From: Pseudogemmobacter lacusdianii
GTDB taxonomy: Bacteria; Pseudomonadota; Alphaproteobacteria; Rhodobacterales; Rhodobacteraceae
Length of the DNA: 64,000 bases
Direction of reading: 5' to 3'
NCBI RefSeq assembly: GCF_030848395.1
Contig: NZ_JAVDBT010000001.1
Span: 124,001-188,000, forward strand
This document shows, piece by piece, positions 52,956 to 62,003 of the stretch. Position 1 is the stretch's first letter; every line of letters begins with the position of its first letter. Position numbers and translations under genes: made by a program. Under the pieces are notes generated by a model, which saw nothing but the letters and a program-made list of their open reading frames with translations, ran no database searches and was not told the origin of the DNA.

Positions 52956-53525
52956 TCAGTTGAACGCAGAGACAGGCAGGGTTTGCGGGCGCGACAAGAG
53001 CGAGCCGGGGCGGGCCTGCGCAATAGCTTGGGTGACCAGACCCGCCAGCACCACCTTGATCACATCGCCCGGCAAGAAGGCCATGCCAAGCATTGCAGCT
53101 TCGGACAGAGTTTTCCCAAGCACGATGGCCATGCCACTGATGCCAAAGATGTAAAGCACCGCGATGCCGCCGATGACGGAAGCGGCACCAGCCGCGATGC
53201 CGACCGGCAAAGTGGTGCGCTCCATCACCCAGCCGGCGACGAAGGCGGCAAAGGGGAAGCCGATGAAATACCCTGCGGAGGGCTGGGTGAAGACGCCGAT
53301 CCCCCCGCGACCGCCCGACAGAAGCGGCAGACCGGCCGCGACCAATGCCATGAAAAGCAACACCGCCAAAGCGCCGCGCCGCGCGCCGAGAACGGTGCCA
53401 CAGAGCATAACACCCAGCGTTTGCGCGGTGATGGGAACACCGGCGCCCAGAGTGATCTGCGGGACAAGCCCAAGCACCGCAATCAGGGCTGCGAAAAGCG
53501 CGATATGGGTCAGGCTACGTTCCAT
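52956..53525 (-). CDS. bioY: Biotin ECF transporter substrate-binding protein BioY
   Basis: The S component that binds biotin in the membrane. 189 residues, six hydrophobic segments, with the BioY signature LGAGVPITAQTLGVMLCG and the GGRGGIGVFTQPSAGYFIGF loop. The ATG follows GGAG by 6 bases. It is the last gene of the bioM-bioN-bioY run. Confidence 0.94.
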   Translation of the reverse strand: MERSLTHIALFAALIAVLGLVPQITLGAGVPITAQTLGVMLCGTVLGARRGALAVLLFMALVAAGLPLLSGGRGGIGVFTQPSAGYFIGFPFAAFVAGWVMERTTLPVGIAAGAASVIGGIAVLYIFGISGMAIVLGKTLSEAAMLGMAFLPGDVIKVVLAGLVTQAIAQARPGSLLSRPQTLPVSAFN

Positions 53526-53557
53526 CAAAATCTCCTAAAACTGGGTAAGGGGGCAGG

Positions 53558-54154
53558 TTAATCAGCGCCGCCCCGCGCGCGCAAGGCCTCAGCCGCTTGA
53601 TCTGCGGCGTCAAGGGCGGCGAGGGCGGCCGGCACCACCAACCGCCAGCCCGGACGGCGCGCGCTGCGAGCGCGGTGGGCTTGGGCCAAAAGCGCCATAC
53701 GCTCGGCCAGATTGGGGATGAAGCGGATCACCAAAGCGAAGGCCATCGCCAGCCGGCGTGGCGGCAGCAGGGGCGAGAGCGGGCGGGCCAGCATCTCAAA
53801 AACGCTGAGCATGTCGGAAAGGCGGGTGGTCATGGTGACAAGGTTGGCCGCTGCAACGGCAAGCCCCATGCGCAGCACCAGAAAAGCTCCATCGGCCAGC
53901 GCCCCGGTCCACAGATGCCACAAGGCCAGCACCAGCACGAAAGGCCAAAGCGGTTTCAGCATCCGCAGCGCGTGGGATGCAAAGCGCCGCCCGAAACTCA
54001 GCTGCAAAGCGGCAAGCGCCAAGGCCAGACCGGCCAATACCCAAAGGTTGCTGATCTGGAAAAGGCCCAGGGTGAAAACCGCCAGTCCGGCAAGTTTGGC
54101 GCCAGCGGGCAGGCGGTGCAGAGGGGTCTCAACCGGCGAGGTCAGCGTCAGCAT
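53558..54154 (-). CDS. bioN: Biotin ECF transporter T component BioN
   Basis: A 198-residue transmembrane coupling protein (CbiQ/EcfT fold) with about five helices and a cytosolic AxxAHRARSARRPGW-like coupling motif (QAHRARSARRPGWRL). It links the ATPase BioM to BioY. It overlaps the bioM coding end by 26 bases, so translation is probably coupled. Confidence 0.9.
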   Translation of the reverse strand: MLTLTSPVETPLHRLPAGAKLAGLAVFTLGLFQISNLWVLAGLALALAALQLSFGRRFASHALRMLKPLWPFVLVLALWHLWTGALADGAFLVLRMGLAVAAANLVTMTTRLSDMLSVFEMLARPLSPLLPPRRLAMAFALVIRFIPNLAERMALLAQAHRARSARRPGWRLVVPAALAALDAADQAAEALRARGGAD

Positions 54155-54848
54155 CGGCCTCTCCGATCCGCGCCATTTCGGCGGTGAACTGCGGCAAAAC
54201 TTGATCCGCCGGGCCATCGGCATGCAGCCGTCCGGCCTCCAGCCAGATCACCCGCTCGGCCTTGGCGGCGCTGGCGGGGTCATGCGAGATCGTGATCAGC
54301 CGCTGCGGCAAAGCCTCAAGCCGGCGCGTGACGCGAGCGATGGCGGGCAGATCAAGGCCGGAAAAGGGCTCATCGAGAAGGATGGTCTCGGGCGCCATCA
54401 ACAGCACCGCTTGCAGGCAAAGCCATTGCTTTTGGCCACCTGAGAGCGTGGAGACCGAGGCTTGCGCCCAATGCGCACGGCCCTCGGCGGCGAGTGCGTC
54501 GCGGGTGCGGCGCAGTGCGTCTTTCTGCGTCATGCCCTGCTGGCGCAGGCCAAAGGCCAACTCCTCTTCCACGGTGGGGAAAAGGATTTGATGTTCAGGG
54601 TTTTGAAAGAGGATGCCAATGCGTTGCAGCGCGCCTTTGCGGTCGCGGTAGGGGTCAATCCCCTCGACCGTCACCGCGCCATGCGAGGGCGCAACCAGCC
54701 CCGCGATCAGCCGCAAAAGCGTGGTCTTGCCGCTGCCATTGCGGCCGATAATGGCGATCCGACGCTGGTCAAGCTGCAGGTTCAGCCCCGCCAGAATGAC
54801 CTTGCCCGCCGCCGCATAGCCCAAATCGCGTAGGGTGATCCCCGCCAT
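54129..54848 (-). CDS. bioM: Biotin ECF transporter ATPase BioM
   Basis: A 239-residue ABC ATPase: Walker A GRNGSGKTTLLRL, Q-loop ILFQNPEHQILF, signature LSGGQKQWL, Walker B ETILLDEPFSGLD, and the His in TISHDP. First gene of the transporter run. The ATG follows GGAGG by 4 bases; two upstream ATGs in frame are possible. I looked for a BioR operator (TTAT-N2-ATAA type) upstream and did not find one. Confidence 0.92.
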   Translation of the reverse strand: MAGITLRDLGYAAAGKVILAGLNLQLDQRRIAIIGRNGSGKTTLLRLIAGLVAPSHGAVTVEGIDPYRDRKGALQRIGILFQNPEHQILFPTVEEELAFGLRQQGMTQKDALRRTRDALAAEGRAHWAQASVSTLSGGQKQWLCLQAVLLMAPETILLDEPFSGLDLPAIARVTRRLEALPQRLITISHDPASAAKAERVIWLEAGRLHADGPADQVLPQFTAEMARIGEADADADLAG

Positions 54849-54970
54849 AAGGCCTCCCATCGCGGCGCTGAGGATTTGCGGCCGCATCTCGGGCGCGAGA
54901 TAACCGTGCAGGCGTCAAAGTGACAATGGCAAAATGCCAAAGGGGGGCAGGGGATGCCGGGCAGATGTAG

Positions 54971-54994
54971 AAAAGGGCAGGTAAAAACCTGCCC
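54971..54994 (-). terminator. Intrinsic terminator of the glycine-zipper lipoprotein
   Basis: GGGCAGGT / ACCTGCCC perfect 8-base stem with a 4-base loop and TTTT on the minus strand, about 40 bases past the stop codon. Confidence 0.85.
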
Positions 54995-55035
54995 CGCACT
55001 CGTTACCAAAACGTAAACTTTTTCAGATCGAAGGA

Positions 55036-55296
55036 TCAGCAGTTCGCGATGAAGCGGTTGCCGTTCGCATCGCGGTAGTAGCATTTGCCCGGCTGATTGG
55101 TTTTGCCGAGATAGGTGCCCGCGATCGCGCCCACTGCGGCGCCTGCCAGAGCACCTGTCACGCGGTCGCTTTTGTTAGAAACAGCTGCGCCCACCGCAGC
55201 CCCGGTCAGGGCGCCCACGGTTGTGTTTTGTTCGGGCGTCGCCACGCAGCCTGCCAGAGCAAGCGCGGCAATCGGTGTGATGAAGAGGAGTTTCAT
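55036..55296 (-). CDS. Glycine-zipper lipoprotein
   Basis: An 86-residue lipoprotein: MKLLFITPIAALALAGC signal with lipobox LAGC. The central part has Gly/Ala-rich zipper repeats (GALTGAAVGAAV and GALAGAAVGAIAGTYLG), then two Cys near the end (GKCYYRDANGNRFIANC). It matches small YMGG/osmB-like envelope proteins that insert as helical hairpins. The gene has its own terminator. Function unknown, probably envelope stability. Confidence 0.82.
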   Translation of the reverse strand: MKLLFITPIAALALAGCVATPEQNTTVGALTGAAVGAAVSNKSDRVTGALAGAAVGAIAGTYLGKTNQPGKCYYRDANGNRFIANC

Positions 55297-55354
55297 TGTG
55301 AATTCCCGAGGTGATGAACAGAGCATGCCACCAACGCCTCGGATCGAATTCGGT

Positions 55355-55382
55355 TCCCTGCGGCAGAGATATCTGCCGCAGG
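55355..55382. repeat. Perfect 12-bp inverted repeat after gabT
   Basis: CCCTGCGGCAGA and TCTGCCGCAGGG flank a 4-base loop. It lies about 20 bases past the gabT stop but lacks a T-run on the minus strand, so it could be a terminator, an operator or an RNA-stabilising hairpin. Confidence 0.6.
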
Positions 55383-55400
55383 GGGGGGAAGAAGGTCGGC

Positions 55401-56678
55401 TTAGCTTTGGCGCGCTGCCGCGACCGAGGCTTCGATGATGCCAAGCGCTTCGGTGAAATGCGCCTCGGGGATGGTGATCGGGGCAAGGAAGCGCACGACG
55501 TTGCCGTAAACGCCGCAGGTCAAAAGGATCAGCCCGCGCTTTTGCGCCTCAACCCGGACGCGGTTTGTGAAACCGGCGTCGGGCTCTTTGCTGGACGGAT
55601 TGGCGAATTCCACCGCCACCATGAATCCCGGGCCGCGGATGTCGGTGATCTCAGGCGTCGTGGCGCGGATTTCCTCAAGCTTTTGCTTCAAGCGGCTGCC
55701 CAACTCGTTGGCGCGGGCGCAAAGCTGCTCTTCCTCGATCACGTCCAAAACGGCATGCGAGGCGGCAATGCCAAGCGGGTTGCCGGCATAGGTGCCACCC
55801 AGGCCGCCGGGGTTGGCCGCATCCATCAACTCGGCTTTGCCGGTGACGGCGGCCAGCGGCAGACCACCTGCCAGCCCCTTGGCCATCGTGGTCAGATCGG
55901 CGGCCACGCCGTAAGCTTCCATCGCAAACATATTGCCGGTGCGGGCAAAACCGGTCTGCACCTCATCTGCGATCATCACGATACCGTGTTGGTCGCAAAG
56001 CGCGCGGATGGCTTTCACCAGATCGGCAGGCGCGGGGTTGAAGCCGCCTTCGCCTTGCACCGGCTCAAAGATGATGGCCGCGACGCGGGCCGGGTCGAGA
56101 TCGGCTTTGAAGAGCTTTTCAATCCCCGCCATGGCGTCTTTGGTCGAGATGCCTTGCGGGCCCATCGGGAAGGGGACGTGGTAAATCCCCGGCATCATTG
56201 AGCCGAAGCCTTTTTTGTAGGGCTCAACCTTGCCAGTCAGCGCCATGCCCATGAAGGTCCGGCCGTGGAAGCCGCCGCCAAAGGCGATCACCGCATCGCG
56301 CCCAGTGGCGATCCGAGCGATCTTGATCGCGTTCTCGCAAGCTTCGGCACCGGTGGTGACGAAGATGGTCTTCTTGGCGAAATCGCCGGGGACAAGCCCG
56401 TTCAGTCGCTCGGCCAGCGCGATGTAATTTTCGTAAGGCATCACCTGATGGCAGGTGTGGGTGAATTTATCGAGCTGTGCATGAACCGCCGCCATGACCT
56501 TGGGGTGACGGTGGCCGGTGTTGACCACGGCGATCCCGGCGGCAAAGTCGATGTAGCGATTGCCTTCGATATCCCAAACCTCGGCGTTCAGCGCCTTATC
56601 CGCATAGATCTGGGTTTGCATCCCAACGCCGCGGGAAATCGCCTCATCCCGGCGCTTAGCAACATCTGCATTCTTCAT
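55401..56678 (-). CDS. gabT: 4-aminobutyrate aminotransferase
   Basis: Transfers the amino group of GABA to 2-oxoglutarate, giving succinic semialdehyde. 425 residues, class III PLP transaminase: FVTTGAEACENAIKIAR, FGGGFHGRTFMGMALTGK, Asp of the cofactor in MIADEVQTGFARTG and the PLP Lys in TTMAKGLAGGLPLAAV. Typical length. GGGAG precedes the ATG by 7 bases. No gabD is seen next to it in this window. Confidence 0.92.
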   Translation of the reverse strand: MKNADVAKRRDEAISRGVGMQTQIYADKALNAEVWDIEGNRYIDFAAGIAVVNTGHRHPKVMAAVHAQLDKFTHTCHQVMPYENYIALAERLNGLVPGDFAKKTIFVTTGAEACENAIKIARIATGRDAVIAFGGGFHGRTFMGMALTGKVEPYKKGFGSMMPGIYHVPFPMGPQGISTKDAMAGIEKLFKADLDPARVAAIIFEPVQGEGGFNPAPADLVKAIRALCDQHGIVMIADEVQTGFARTGNMFAMEAYGVAADLTTMAKGLAGGLPLAAVTGKAELMDAANPGGLGGTYAGNPLGIAASHAVLDVIEEEQLCARANELGSRLKQKLEEIRATTPEITDIRGPGFMVAVEFANPSSKEPDAGFTNRVRVEAQKRGLILLTCGVYGNVVRFLAPITIPEAHFTEALGIIEASVAAARQS

Positions 56679-56916
56679 GGCATGGCTCCCTTAGGGGCGA
56701 GTCTGCCCCGAATTCTGCGGCTATTTGATCAAAATTCCTCAGGCCGATCAATCGAGGAGTTAGCGCCAGTTGCTTGGCTTGGATCGGGCCAGATGTGGTG
56801 GATTTGCGACTGTGGAGAGAGGGGCGTGAGCGCGGCAAAAATATTTCTGCGTCTCTTCAGCTTTCGTTAACCGCTCTGGCGCCATTGTGCGACTCGCGGA
56901 TGAGGCGAGGTTGGGC

Positions 56917-58110
56917 ATGGCGGACGGCTTCTTTTCGACCCCCACACACCCCAGACCACCCCGTTCAGAGGACGAACGGCTTGACTGGCTTCGTCTCATT
57001 CGCTCCCGCAGGGTTGGCGCTGTCACCTTTCATCGCCTGTTGGCCGAACACGGCTCGGCACGCGATGCTTTGGCGGCCCTGCCTGAACTTGCGTTGGCCG
57101 CGGGGGTGAAGGATTACCGCTGCTGTCCGGCAGAGGTTGCGCAGGCCGAATATGCCGAAGCCCGGATTGCGGGCGCATATGCGCTTTGTTTCGGGGATGA
57201 TGGCTATCCTGCTGCCCTGATGGAGCTGCCGGATGCGCCGCCGCTCCTTTGGGTGCAGGGCGATATCGGCTTGTTGCAAAGGCCGAAGCTTGCCTTGGTG
57301 GGCGCGCGCAATGCCTCATCCTTAGGGCTGCGCATGGCCACGCGGCTGGCCGAAGGGCTGGGGCAGGCGGGCTACGCCATCGTCTCGGGTCTTGCGCGCG
57401 GCATCGACAAAGCGGCGCATGAGGCGGCTTTGCCGACGGGTACGATCGCCGTGCAAGCGGGCGGGGTTGATGTCATCTACCCTGAAGAGAACGCCGCTCT
57501 TGCCCAAAAAATCCGCGAGCAAGGGGTGCGGATTTCCGAGCAACCGATGGGGGCAAATCCGCAGACGCGACATTTTCCTCTCCGCAACCGGCTGATCGCA
57601 GGCCTATCGCAAGCCGTGGTCGTCGTGGAAGCCGCGGCCCGCTCAGGCAGTTTGATCACCGCCCGCAATGCCGCCGATCAGGGGCGTGAGGTGATGGCCG
57701 TGCCCGGTCACCCCTTTGATCCGCGCGCCGCCGGCTGCAATATGCTTTTGCGCGACGGCGCAGCCCTGATCCGCAACCCAACCGATGTGCTTGAGGCTTT
57801 GGGCCAGCCGTCCCCACTTTCGCCCTCGGCTCAGCCCCCAGAGCCTGAGATTCGGGCGGCCCTTGCCAAGAAAGCCCCGCCGCCCTTGCCCGGCCCGGTG
57901 CCCGCCACCCGTCCGCTGTCTGAGATGTCCGAGCTGCATTCGCGCATACTTGCCCGCCTTGGGCCGAGCCCCTTGGCCGAAGATCAACTCATCCGCGATC
58001 TCGCGATGCCCCCGGCGCATCTGGCACCCGCCCTTTTGCTGCTTGAGCTTGAGGGGGAAATCCTTCGTCAACCGGGCGGGCTTCTAAGCCGCAGCTCAGC
58101 GGGCATTTGA
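56917..58110 (+). CDS. dprA: DNA-processing protein DprA
   Basis: Loads RecA on incoming single-stranded DNA in transformation. 397 residues: N-terminal SAM-like helices, Rossmann-type DprA/Smf core (KLALVGARNASSLGLRMATR, SGLARGIDKAAHEAAL, FPLRNRLIAGLSQAVVVVEA, SGSLITARNAADQGREVMAVPG), then a C-terminal winged helix. The ATG after GAGGCGAGG was chosen; an upstream GTG would add 10 residues. Confidence 0.93.
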   Translation: MADGFFSTPTHPRPPRSEDERLDWLRLIRSRRVGAVTFHRLLAEHGSARDALAALPELALAAGVKDYRCCPAEVAQAEYAEARIAGAYALCFGDDGYPAALMELPDAPPLLWVQGDIGLLQRPKLALVGARNASSLGLRMATRLAEGLGQAGYAIVSGLARGIDKAAHEAALPTGTIAVQAGGVDVIYPEENAALAQKIREQGVRISEQPMGANPQTRHFPLRNRLIAGLSQAVVVVEAAARSGSLITARNAADQGREVMAVPGHPFDPRAAGCNMLLRDGAALIRNPTDVLEALGQPSPLSPSAQPPEPEIRAALAKKAPPPLPGPVPATRPLSEMSELHSRILARLGPSPLAEDQLIRDLAMPPAHLAPALLLLELEGEILRQPGGLLSRSSAGI

Positions 58111-58141
58111 TCGCGTCACTGCACATCGCTCAGCGGTGCGG

Positions 58142-58170
58142 TTGACAATAGACCGCTTTGCCCCACATCT
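58142..58170 (+). promoter_or_regulatory. Possible topA promoter
   Basis: TTGACA and ACATCT are 17 bases apart, ending 38 bases before the topA ATG. The -35 is perfect; the -10 is poor. Confidence 0.35.
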
Positions 58171-58208
58171 AGCCCCCGCCTCCGTGCCGTTGGACCTAAG
58201 GGGATTCC

Positions 58209-60923
58209 ATGCCAGTTGTCGTCGTCGAATCTCCAGCTAAAGCCAAGACAATCAACAAATATCTTGGTCCAGACTTCGTGGTCTTGGCCTCTTACGGCCA
58301 TGTGCGCGACCTGCCGCCCAAGGACGGTTCGGTCGATACCGAGCATGATTTCGACATGAAATGGGAAGTCGCCTCGGACAGCAAAAAGCACATTCGTGCG
58401 ATCAGCGAAGCGCTGAAGTCCGATGACACCCTGATCCTCGCAACCGACCCTGATCGCGAGGGCGAGGCGATTTCGTGGCACCTGAAAGAAGCGCTGCAAT
58501 CCAGCCTGAAGAAGGGCAAAACCGTCTCGCGCGTCACCTTTAACGCCATCACCAAAGAAGCGGTGACCAAGGCGATGAAGGAGCCACGCGACATCGACAC
58601 GCCGCTGGTTGAGGCCTATCTCGCCCGTCGCGCGCTGGATTATCTGGTGGGCTTCACCCTCTCGCCGGTGCTGTGGCGCAAACTGCCGGGCGCGAAATCC
58701 GCCGGTCGTGTGCAGTCGGTTTGCCTGCGCTTGATCGTCGAGCGCGAGATGGAGATCGAGGCGTTCAAGGCGCAAGAATATTGGTCTGTGAAGGCGGTGC
58801 TGCGCACCCCGCGCGGCCAAGAATTCGAAGCGAGCTTGGTCACCTTGGGTGGCAAGAAACTGCAAAAATTTGACATTCCAACGGCGACTGCTGCAGAATT
58901 GGCGGTGCAGGCTGTCACTTCTCGAACATTTTCGGTTGCCGGCGTGGAATCGAAGCCCGCCACGCGCAACCCCTGGCCGCCATTCATGACCTCGACGCTG
59001 CAACAAGAGGCCAGCCGCAAATATGGCATGGGCGCCAAGCAGTGCATGAACGCAGCCCAGCGTCTCTATGAGGCCGGCCACATCACCTATATGCGGACCG
59101 ACGGCATCGATATGGCGCCCGAAGCGGTGATGGCGGCGCGCAGCGAGATTGAGAAGCGCTTCGGCAAATCCTACGTCCCCGACAGCCCGCGGATGTATAA
59201 AAACAAGGCCAAGAATGCGCAGGAAGCGCATGAATGTATCCGCCCGACGGATATGGCGATGGGCCCCGAGAAGATCCGGGCCGAGGATGATCAACGCAAG
59301 CTCTATGATCTGATCTGGAAGCGCACCATCGCGAGCCAAATGGCGGCGGCACGGATGGAGCGGACCTCGGTCGATGTCACCAGCCCGGATGGGCAGGTGG
59401 CTTTGCGCGCCAATGGTCAGGTCGTGCTTTTTGATGGTTACCTGAAAGTTTACGATCAGGGCCGCGACGACAAGCAAGATGGCGATGAGGATGACGAAGG
59501 TCGTCTGCCGCAGATCATGCAAGGCGAGGGCGTCGAGAAGGGCGCGATCACGCCGGATCAGCATTTCACTCAAGCCCCGCCGCGCTATACCGAAGCGACT
59601 TTGGTCAAGCGGATGGAAGAGCTGGGCATCGGTCGCCCCTCGACCTATGCCTCGGTGCTGTCCACCATTGTGGACCGCGAATATGTTCGCAAAGACAAGA
59701 ACCGGCTCTTCCCCGAAGATAAAGGCCGTTTGGTCACCGCTTTCTTGGCCAACTTCTTCAAGCGCTATGTGGAATATGATTTCACGGCCGATCTTGAAAA
59801 TGAGTTGGACGATGTCTCGGCGGGCGAGCGGGATTATAAGGAAGTTCTGGCACGGTTCTGGCGTGATTTCAGCGCCGCTGTGGCCGAAACCTCGGATCTT
59901 CGGATCTCTGAGGTGCTTGATAAGATTGATGATTTCTTGTCTCCGCATCTTTACCCGGCTCGGGCAGATGGCAGCGATCCGCGCGCTTGCCCGACCTGCG
60001 GCTCCGGGCGGTTGCATCTGAAAACCGCGCGCTCGGGCAGCGCATTTATCGGTTGCGGCAATTATCCCGAATGCCGCTACACGCGGCCTTTGGCGGGCGA
60101 TGCGGAAAATGTCGCCTCGGACGGGCGGATTTTGGGCCATGATGAGAATGGAGCCGAGATCTCGCTGCGCTCGGGCCGGTTTGGCCCTTATGTGCAGCGT
60201 GGCGAAGCGACGGAAGAAAAGCCCAAGCCCGATCGCGCCAGCCTGCCCAAAGGCTGGACGCCGGATGGTTTGACGCTGGAGCGCGCTTTGGCGCTGCTGT
60301 CTTTGCCGCGTCAGGTGGGCAATCACCCCGAAGATGGCGTGATGATCGAGGCGGCGATTGGCCGTTTTGGACCTTATGTGAAGCATGGCAGCACCTATGC
60401 CAACCTGCCCGATGTGGAAGAGGTCTTCAGCATCGGCATGAACCGCGCGGTTGAGGTTTTGGCGCAAAAGCTGAGCCGTGGCCCCGGACGTGGTGCCGCA
60501 GCGCAGCCTTTGCGCAGCCTTGGCGCGCATCCTGACGGCGGCGAAGTGCAGGTTATGCCTGGGAAATACGGCCCATACGTCAAATGGGAGAAGGTGAACG
60601 CCACCTTGCCCAAGGACGAGACACCGGAAGAGGTGACGCTGGAGCGCGCGCTTGAACTGATCACGGAGAAGGCCGCAAAGGGCGGCAAAAAGCCCGCGCG
60701 CAAGGCGGCGGCAAAGCCTGCGGCCAAGGCGAAGGCCCCGGCTAAAAAGCCGGCTGCGAAGAAGGCTCCGGCTAAAAAGGCGGCGGCTGAGGCGGTTGAG
60801 GGCGAGGCGGTTGCTGCTCCGGCGAAGAAGCCAGCGGCTAAGAAGGCGGTGGCGAAAAAGCCTGCGGCGGCAAAGACCGCTGCCAAAAAGCCTGCGGCGA
60901 AAAAGGCAGACGCGACCGAGTAA
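58209..60923 (+). CDS. topA: DNA topoisomerase I
   Basis: Relaxes negative supercoils. 904 residues: TOPRIM domain (VVVESPAKAKTINKYLG, DPDREGEAISWHL), core with catalytic Tyr in HITYMRTDGIDM, one four-Cys zinc finger (CPTCGSGRLHLK ... CGNYPECRYTRPL), then topo C-terminal repeat units, ending in a ~80-residue Lys/Ala/Pro tail of AKKPAAKK type. The tail resembles histone H1-like tails and likely binds DNA. AAGGGGA precedes the ATG by 4 bases. Confidence 0.97.
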   Translation: MPVVVVESPAKAKTINKYLGPDFVVLASYGHVRDLPPKDGSVDTEHDFDMKWEVASDSKKHIRAISEALKSDDTLILATDPDREGEAISWHLKEALQSSLKKGKTVSRVTFNAITKEAVTKAMKEPRDIDTPLVEAYLARRALDYLVGFTLSPVLWRKLPGAKSAGRVQSVCLRLIVEREMEIEAFKAQEYWSVKAVLRTPRGQEFEASLVTLGGKKLQKFDIPTATAAELAVQAVTSRTFSVAGVESKPATRNPWPPFMTSTLQQEASRKYGMGAKQCMNAAQRLYEAGHITYMRTDGIDMAPEAVMAARSEIEKRFGKSYVPDSPRMYKNKAKNAQEAHECIRPTDMAMGPEKIRAEDDQRKLYDLIWKRTIASQMAAARMERTSVDVTSPDGQVALRANGQVVLFDGYLKVYDQGRDDKQDGDEDDEGRLPQIMQGEGVEKGAITPDQHFTQAPPRYTEATLVKRMEELGIGRPSTYASVLSTIVDREYVRKDKNRLFPEDKGRLVTAFLANFFKRYVEYDFTADLENELDDVSAGERDYKEVLARFWRDFSAAVAETSDLRISEVLDKIDDFLSPHLYPARADGSDPRACPTCGSGRLHLKTARSGSAFIGCGNYPECRYTRPLAGDAENVASDGRILGHDENGAEISLRSGRFGPYVQRGEATEEKPKPDRASLPKGWTPDGLTLERALALLSLPRQVGNHPEDGVMIEAAIGRFGPYVKHGSTYANLPDVEEVFSIGMNRAVEVLAQKLSRGPGRGAAAQPLRSLGAHPDGGEVQVMPGKYGPYVKWEKVNATLPKDETPEEVTLERALELITEKAAKGGKKPARKAAAKPAAKAKAPAKKPAAKKAPAKKAAAEAVEGEAVAAPAKKPAAKKAVAKKPAAAKTAAKKPAAKKADATE

Positions 60924-60941
60924 GCTTTGGACGAAGTTCGC

Positions 60942-60974
60942 AAAAAGCCGCTCCGAAACTTGGGGCGGCTTTTT
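60942..60974. terminator. Bidirectional terminator between topA and choV
   Basis: AAAAAGCCGC / GCGGCTTTTT stem with A and T runs on both sides, serving topA and, on the other strand, the transporter operon end. Confidence 0.88.
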
Positions 60975-60977
60975 GAT

Positions 60978-62003
60978 TTAGGCGCGCGGGTTCAAAAGTT
61001 TGCGCATCACATCGCCCGAGCGGATGACGCCCAGCTTTGCGCCGCCTTGCACCACGGCGATCACCTCAGAGCCGCTGCGCAGCATCTCCATCACCTGTTT
61101 GACCGGCGTCTCGGGAGCGATCTCAACCGTTCCGCCGTCACCCTGCACCATGACATCGCTGGCTGTCAGCACGCCAAGCGGGTTCATATGCGCCACGAAA
61201 TCAGCCACATAGTCGGAAACCGGGTTGGCAATGATCTCGCGCGCGGTGCCGCATTGCACGATCCGGCCACCTTCCATCAAAGCGATGCGGTTGCCGATCT
61301 TGAAGGCCTCATCCAGATCGTGACTGACGAAAACGATGGTCCGGCGCAGCTTGGCCTGCAGGTCCAACAGCTCGTCTTGCAGCTTGGCGCGGATCAAGGG
61401 GTCTAGCGCGGAGAAGGGCTCATCCATCAAAAGGATCGGCGCTTCGGTGACAAAGGCGCGGGCAAGGCCGACGCGCTGCTGCATGCCGCCCGACAGCTCT
61501 CCCACCTTGCGATCCGCCCATTGTGAGAGGTTCACCAAGGCCAGCTGCTGGTCGACACGCGGCCGTCGCTCGGCCGGGGGAATGCCGGCGAGTTCAAGCC
61601 CAAGGCCGACATTTTCGCGCACCGTGCGCCAGGGCAGCAGGCCAAACTGTTGAAACACCATCGCAATTCGGTTGGCCCGCAAGCGGCGCAAAGTTGCCGG
61701 ATCAGCATGGGTGACCGAGACCATTTGATCGCCGTCCAGAACCCGCACCTCACCCCGCACCACGGGGTTCAGCGCATTGACCCCGCGCAGCAAAGTGGAC
61801 TTGCCCGAGCCGGAAAGCCCCATCAGCACCAGGATTTCGCCCTCAGCCACGGTGAGGTTGCAATTGTGCACGCCCAGCACTTGGCCGGTCTCGACCTGAA
61901 CGTCAGCGCGGGACTTCATCGCATCCATCAGTGGCAAGGCGCGCTCGGGCGCATCGCCGAAAACGATGGAAACATTGTCGAATTCTACGGCTGCGCGGCT
62001 CAT
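60978..62003 (-). CDS. choV: Choline/betaine ABC transporter ATP-binding protein
   Basis: A 341-residue ABC ATPase of the ProV/ChoV group. Walker A GLSGSGKSTLLRG, Q-loop MVFQQFGLLPWRTV, signature LSGGMQQRVGLA, Walker B ILLMDEPFSALD, His in FVSHDLDE. The C-terminal ~70 residues form a CBS-like regulatory unit, as in quaternary amine transporters. It overlaps choW by four bases as ATGA. Substrate specificity for choline or glycine betaine cannot be fixed from the ATPase alone. Confidence 0.9.
   Translation of the reverse strand: MSRAAVEFDNVSIVFGDAPERALPLMDAMKSRADVQVETGQVLGVHNCNLTVAEGEILVLMGLSGSGKSTLLRGVNALNPVVRGEVRVLDGDQMVSVTHADPATLRRLRANRIAMVFQQFGLLPWRTVRENVGLGLELAGIPPAERRPRVDQQLALVNLSQWADRKVGELSGGMQQRVGLARAFVTEAPILLMDEPFSALDPLIRAKLQDELLDLQAKLRRTIVFVSHDLDEAFKIGNRIALMEGGRIVQCGTAREIIANPVSDYVADFVAHMNPLGVLTASDVMVQGDGGTVEIAPETPVKQVMEMLRSGSEVIAVVQGGAKLGVIRSGDVMRKLLNPRA

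Noticed and set aside
54849-55035. BioR operator before bioM
   Set aside because: No TTAT-N2-ATAA-like palindrome is found in the gap, so BioR control cannot be supported.
58116-60530. 804-codon open frame on the minus strand opposite topA
   Set aside because: topA is complete and certain; the antisense frame is a codon-bias artefact.
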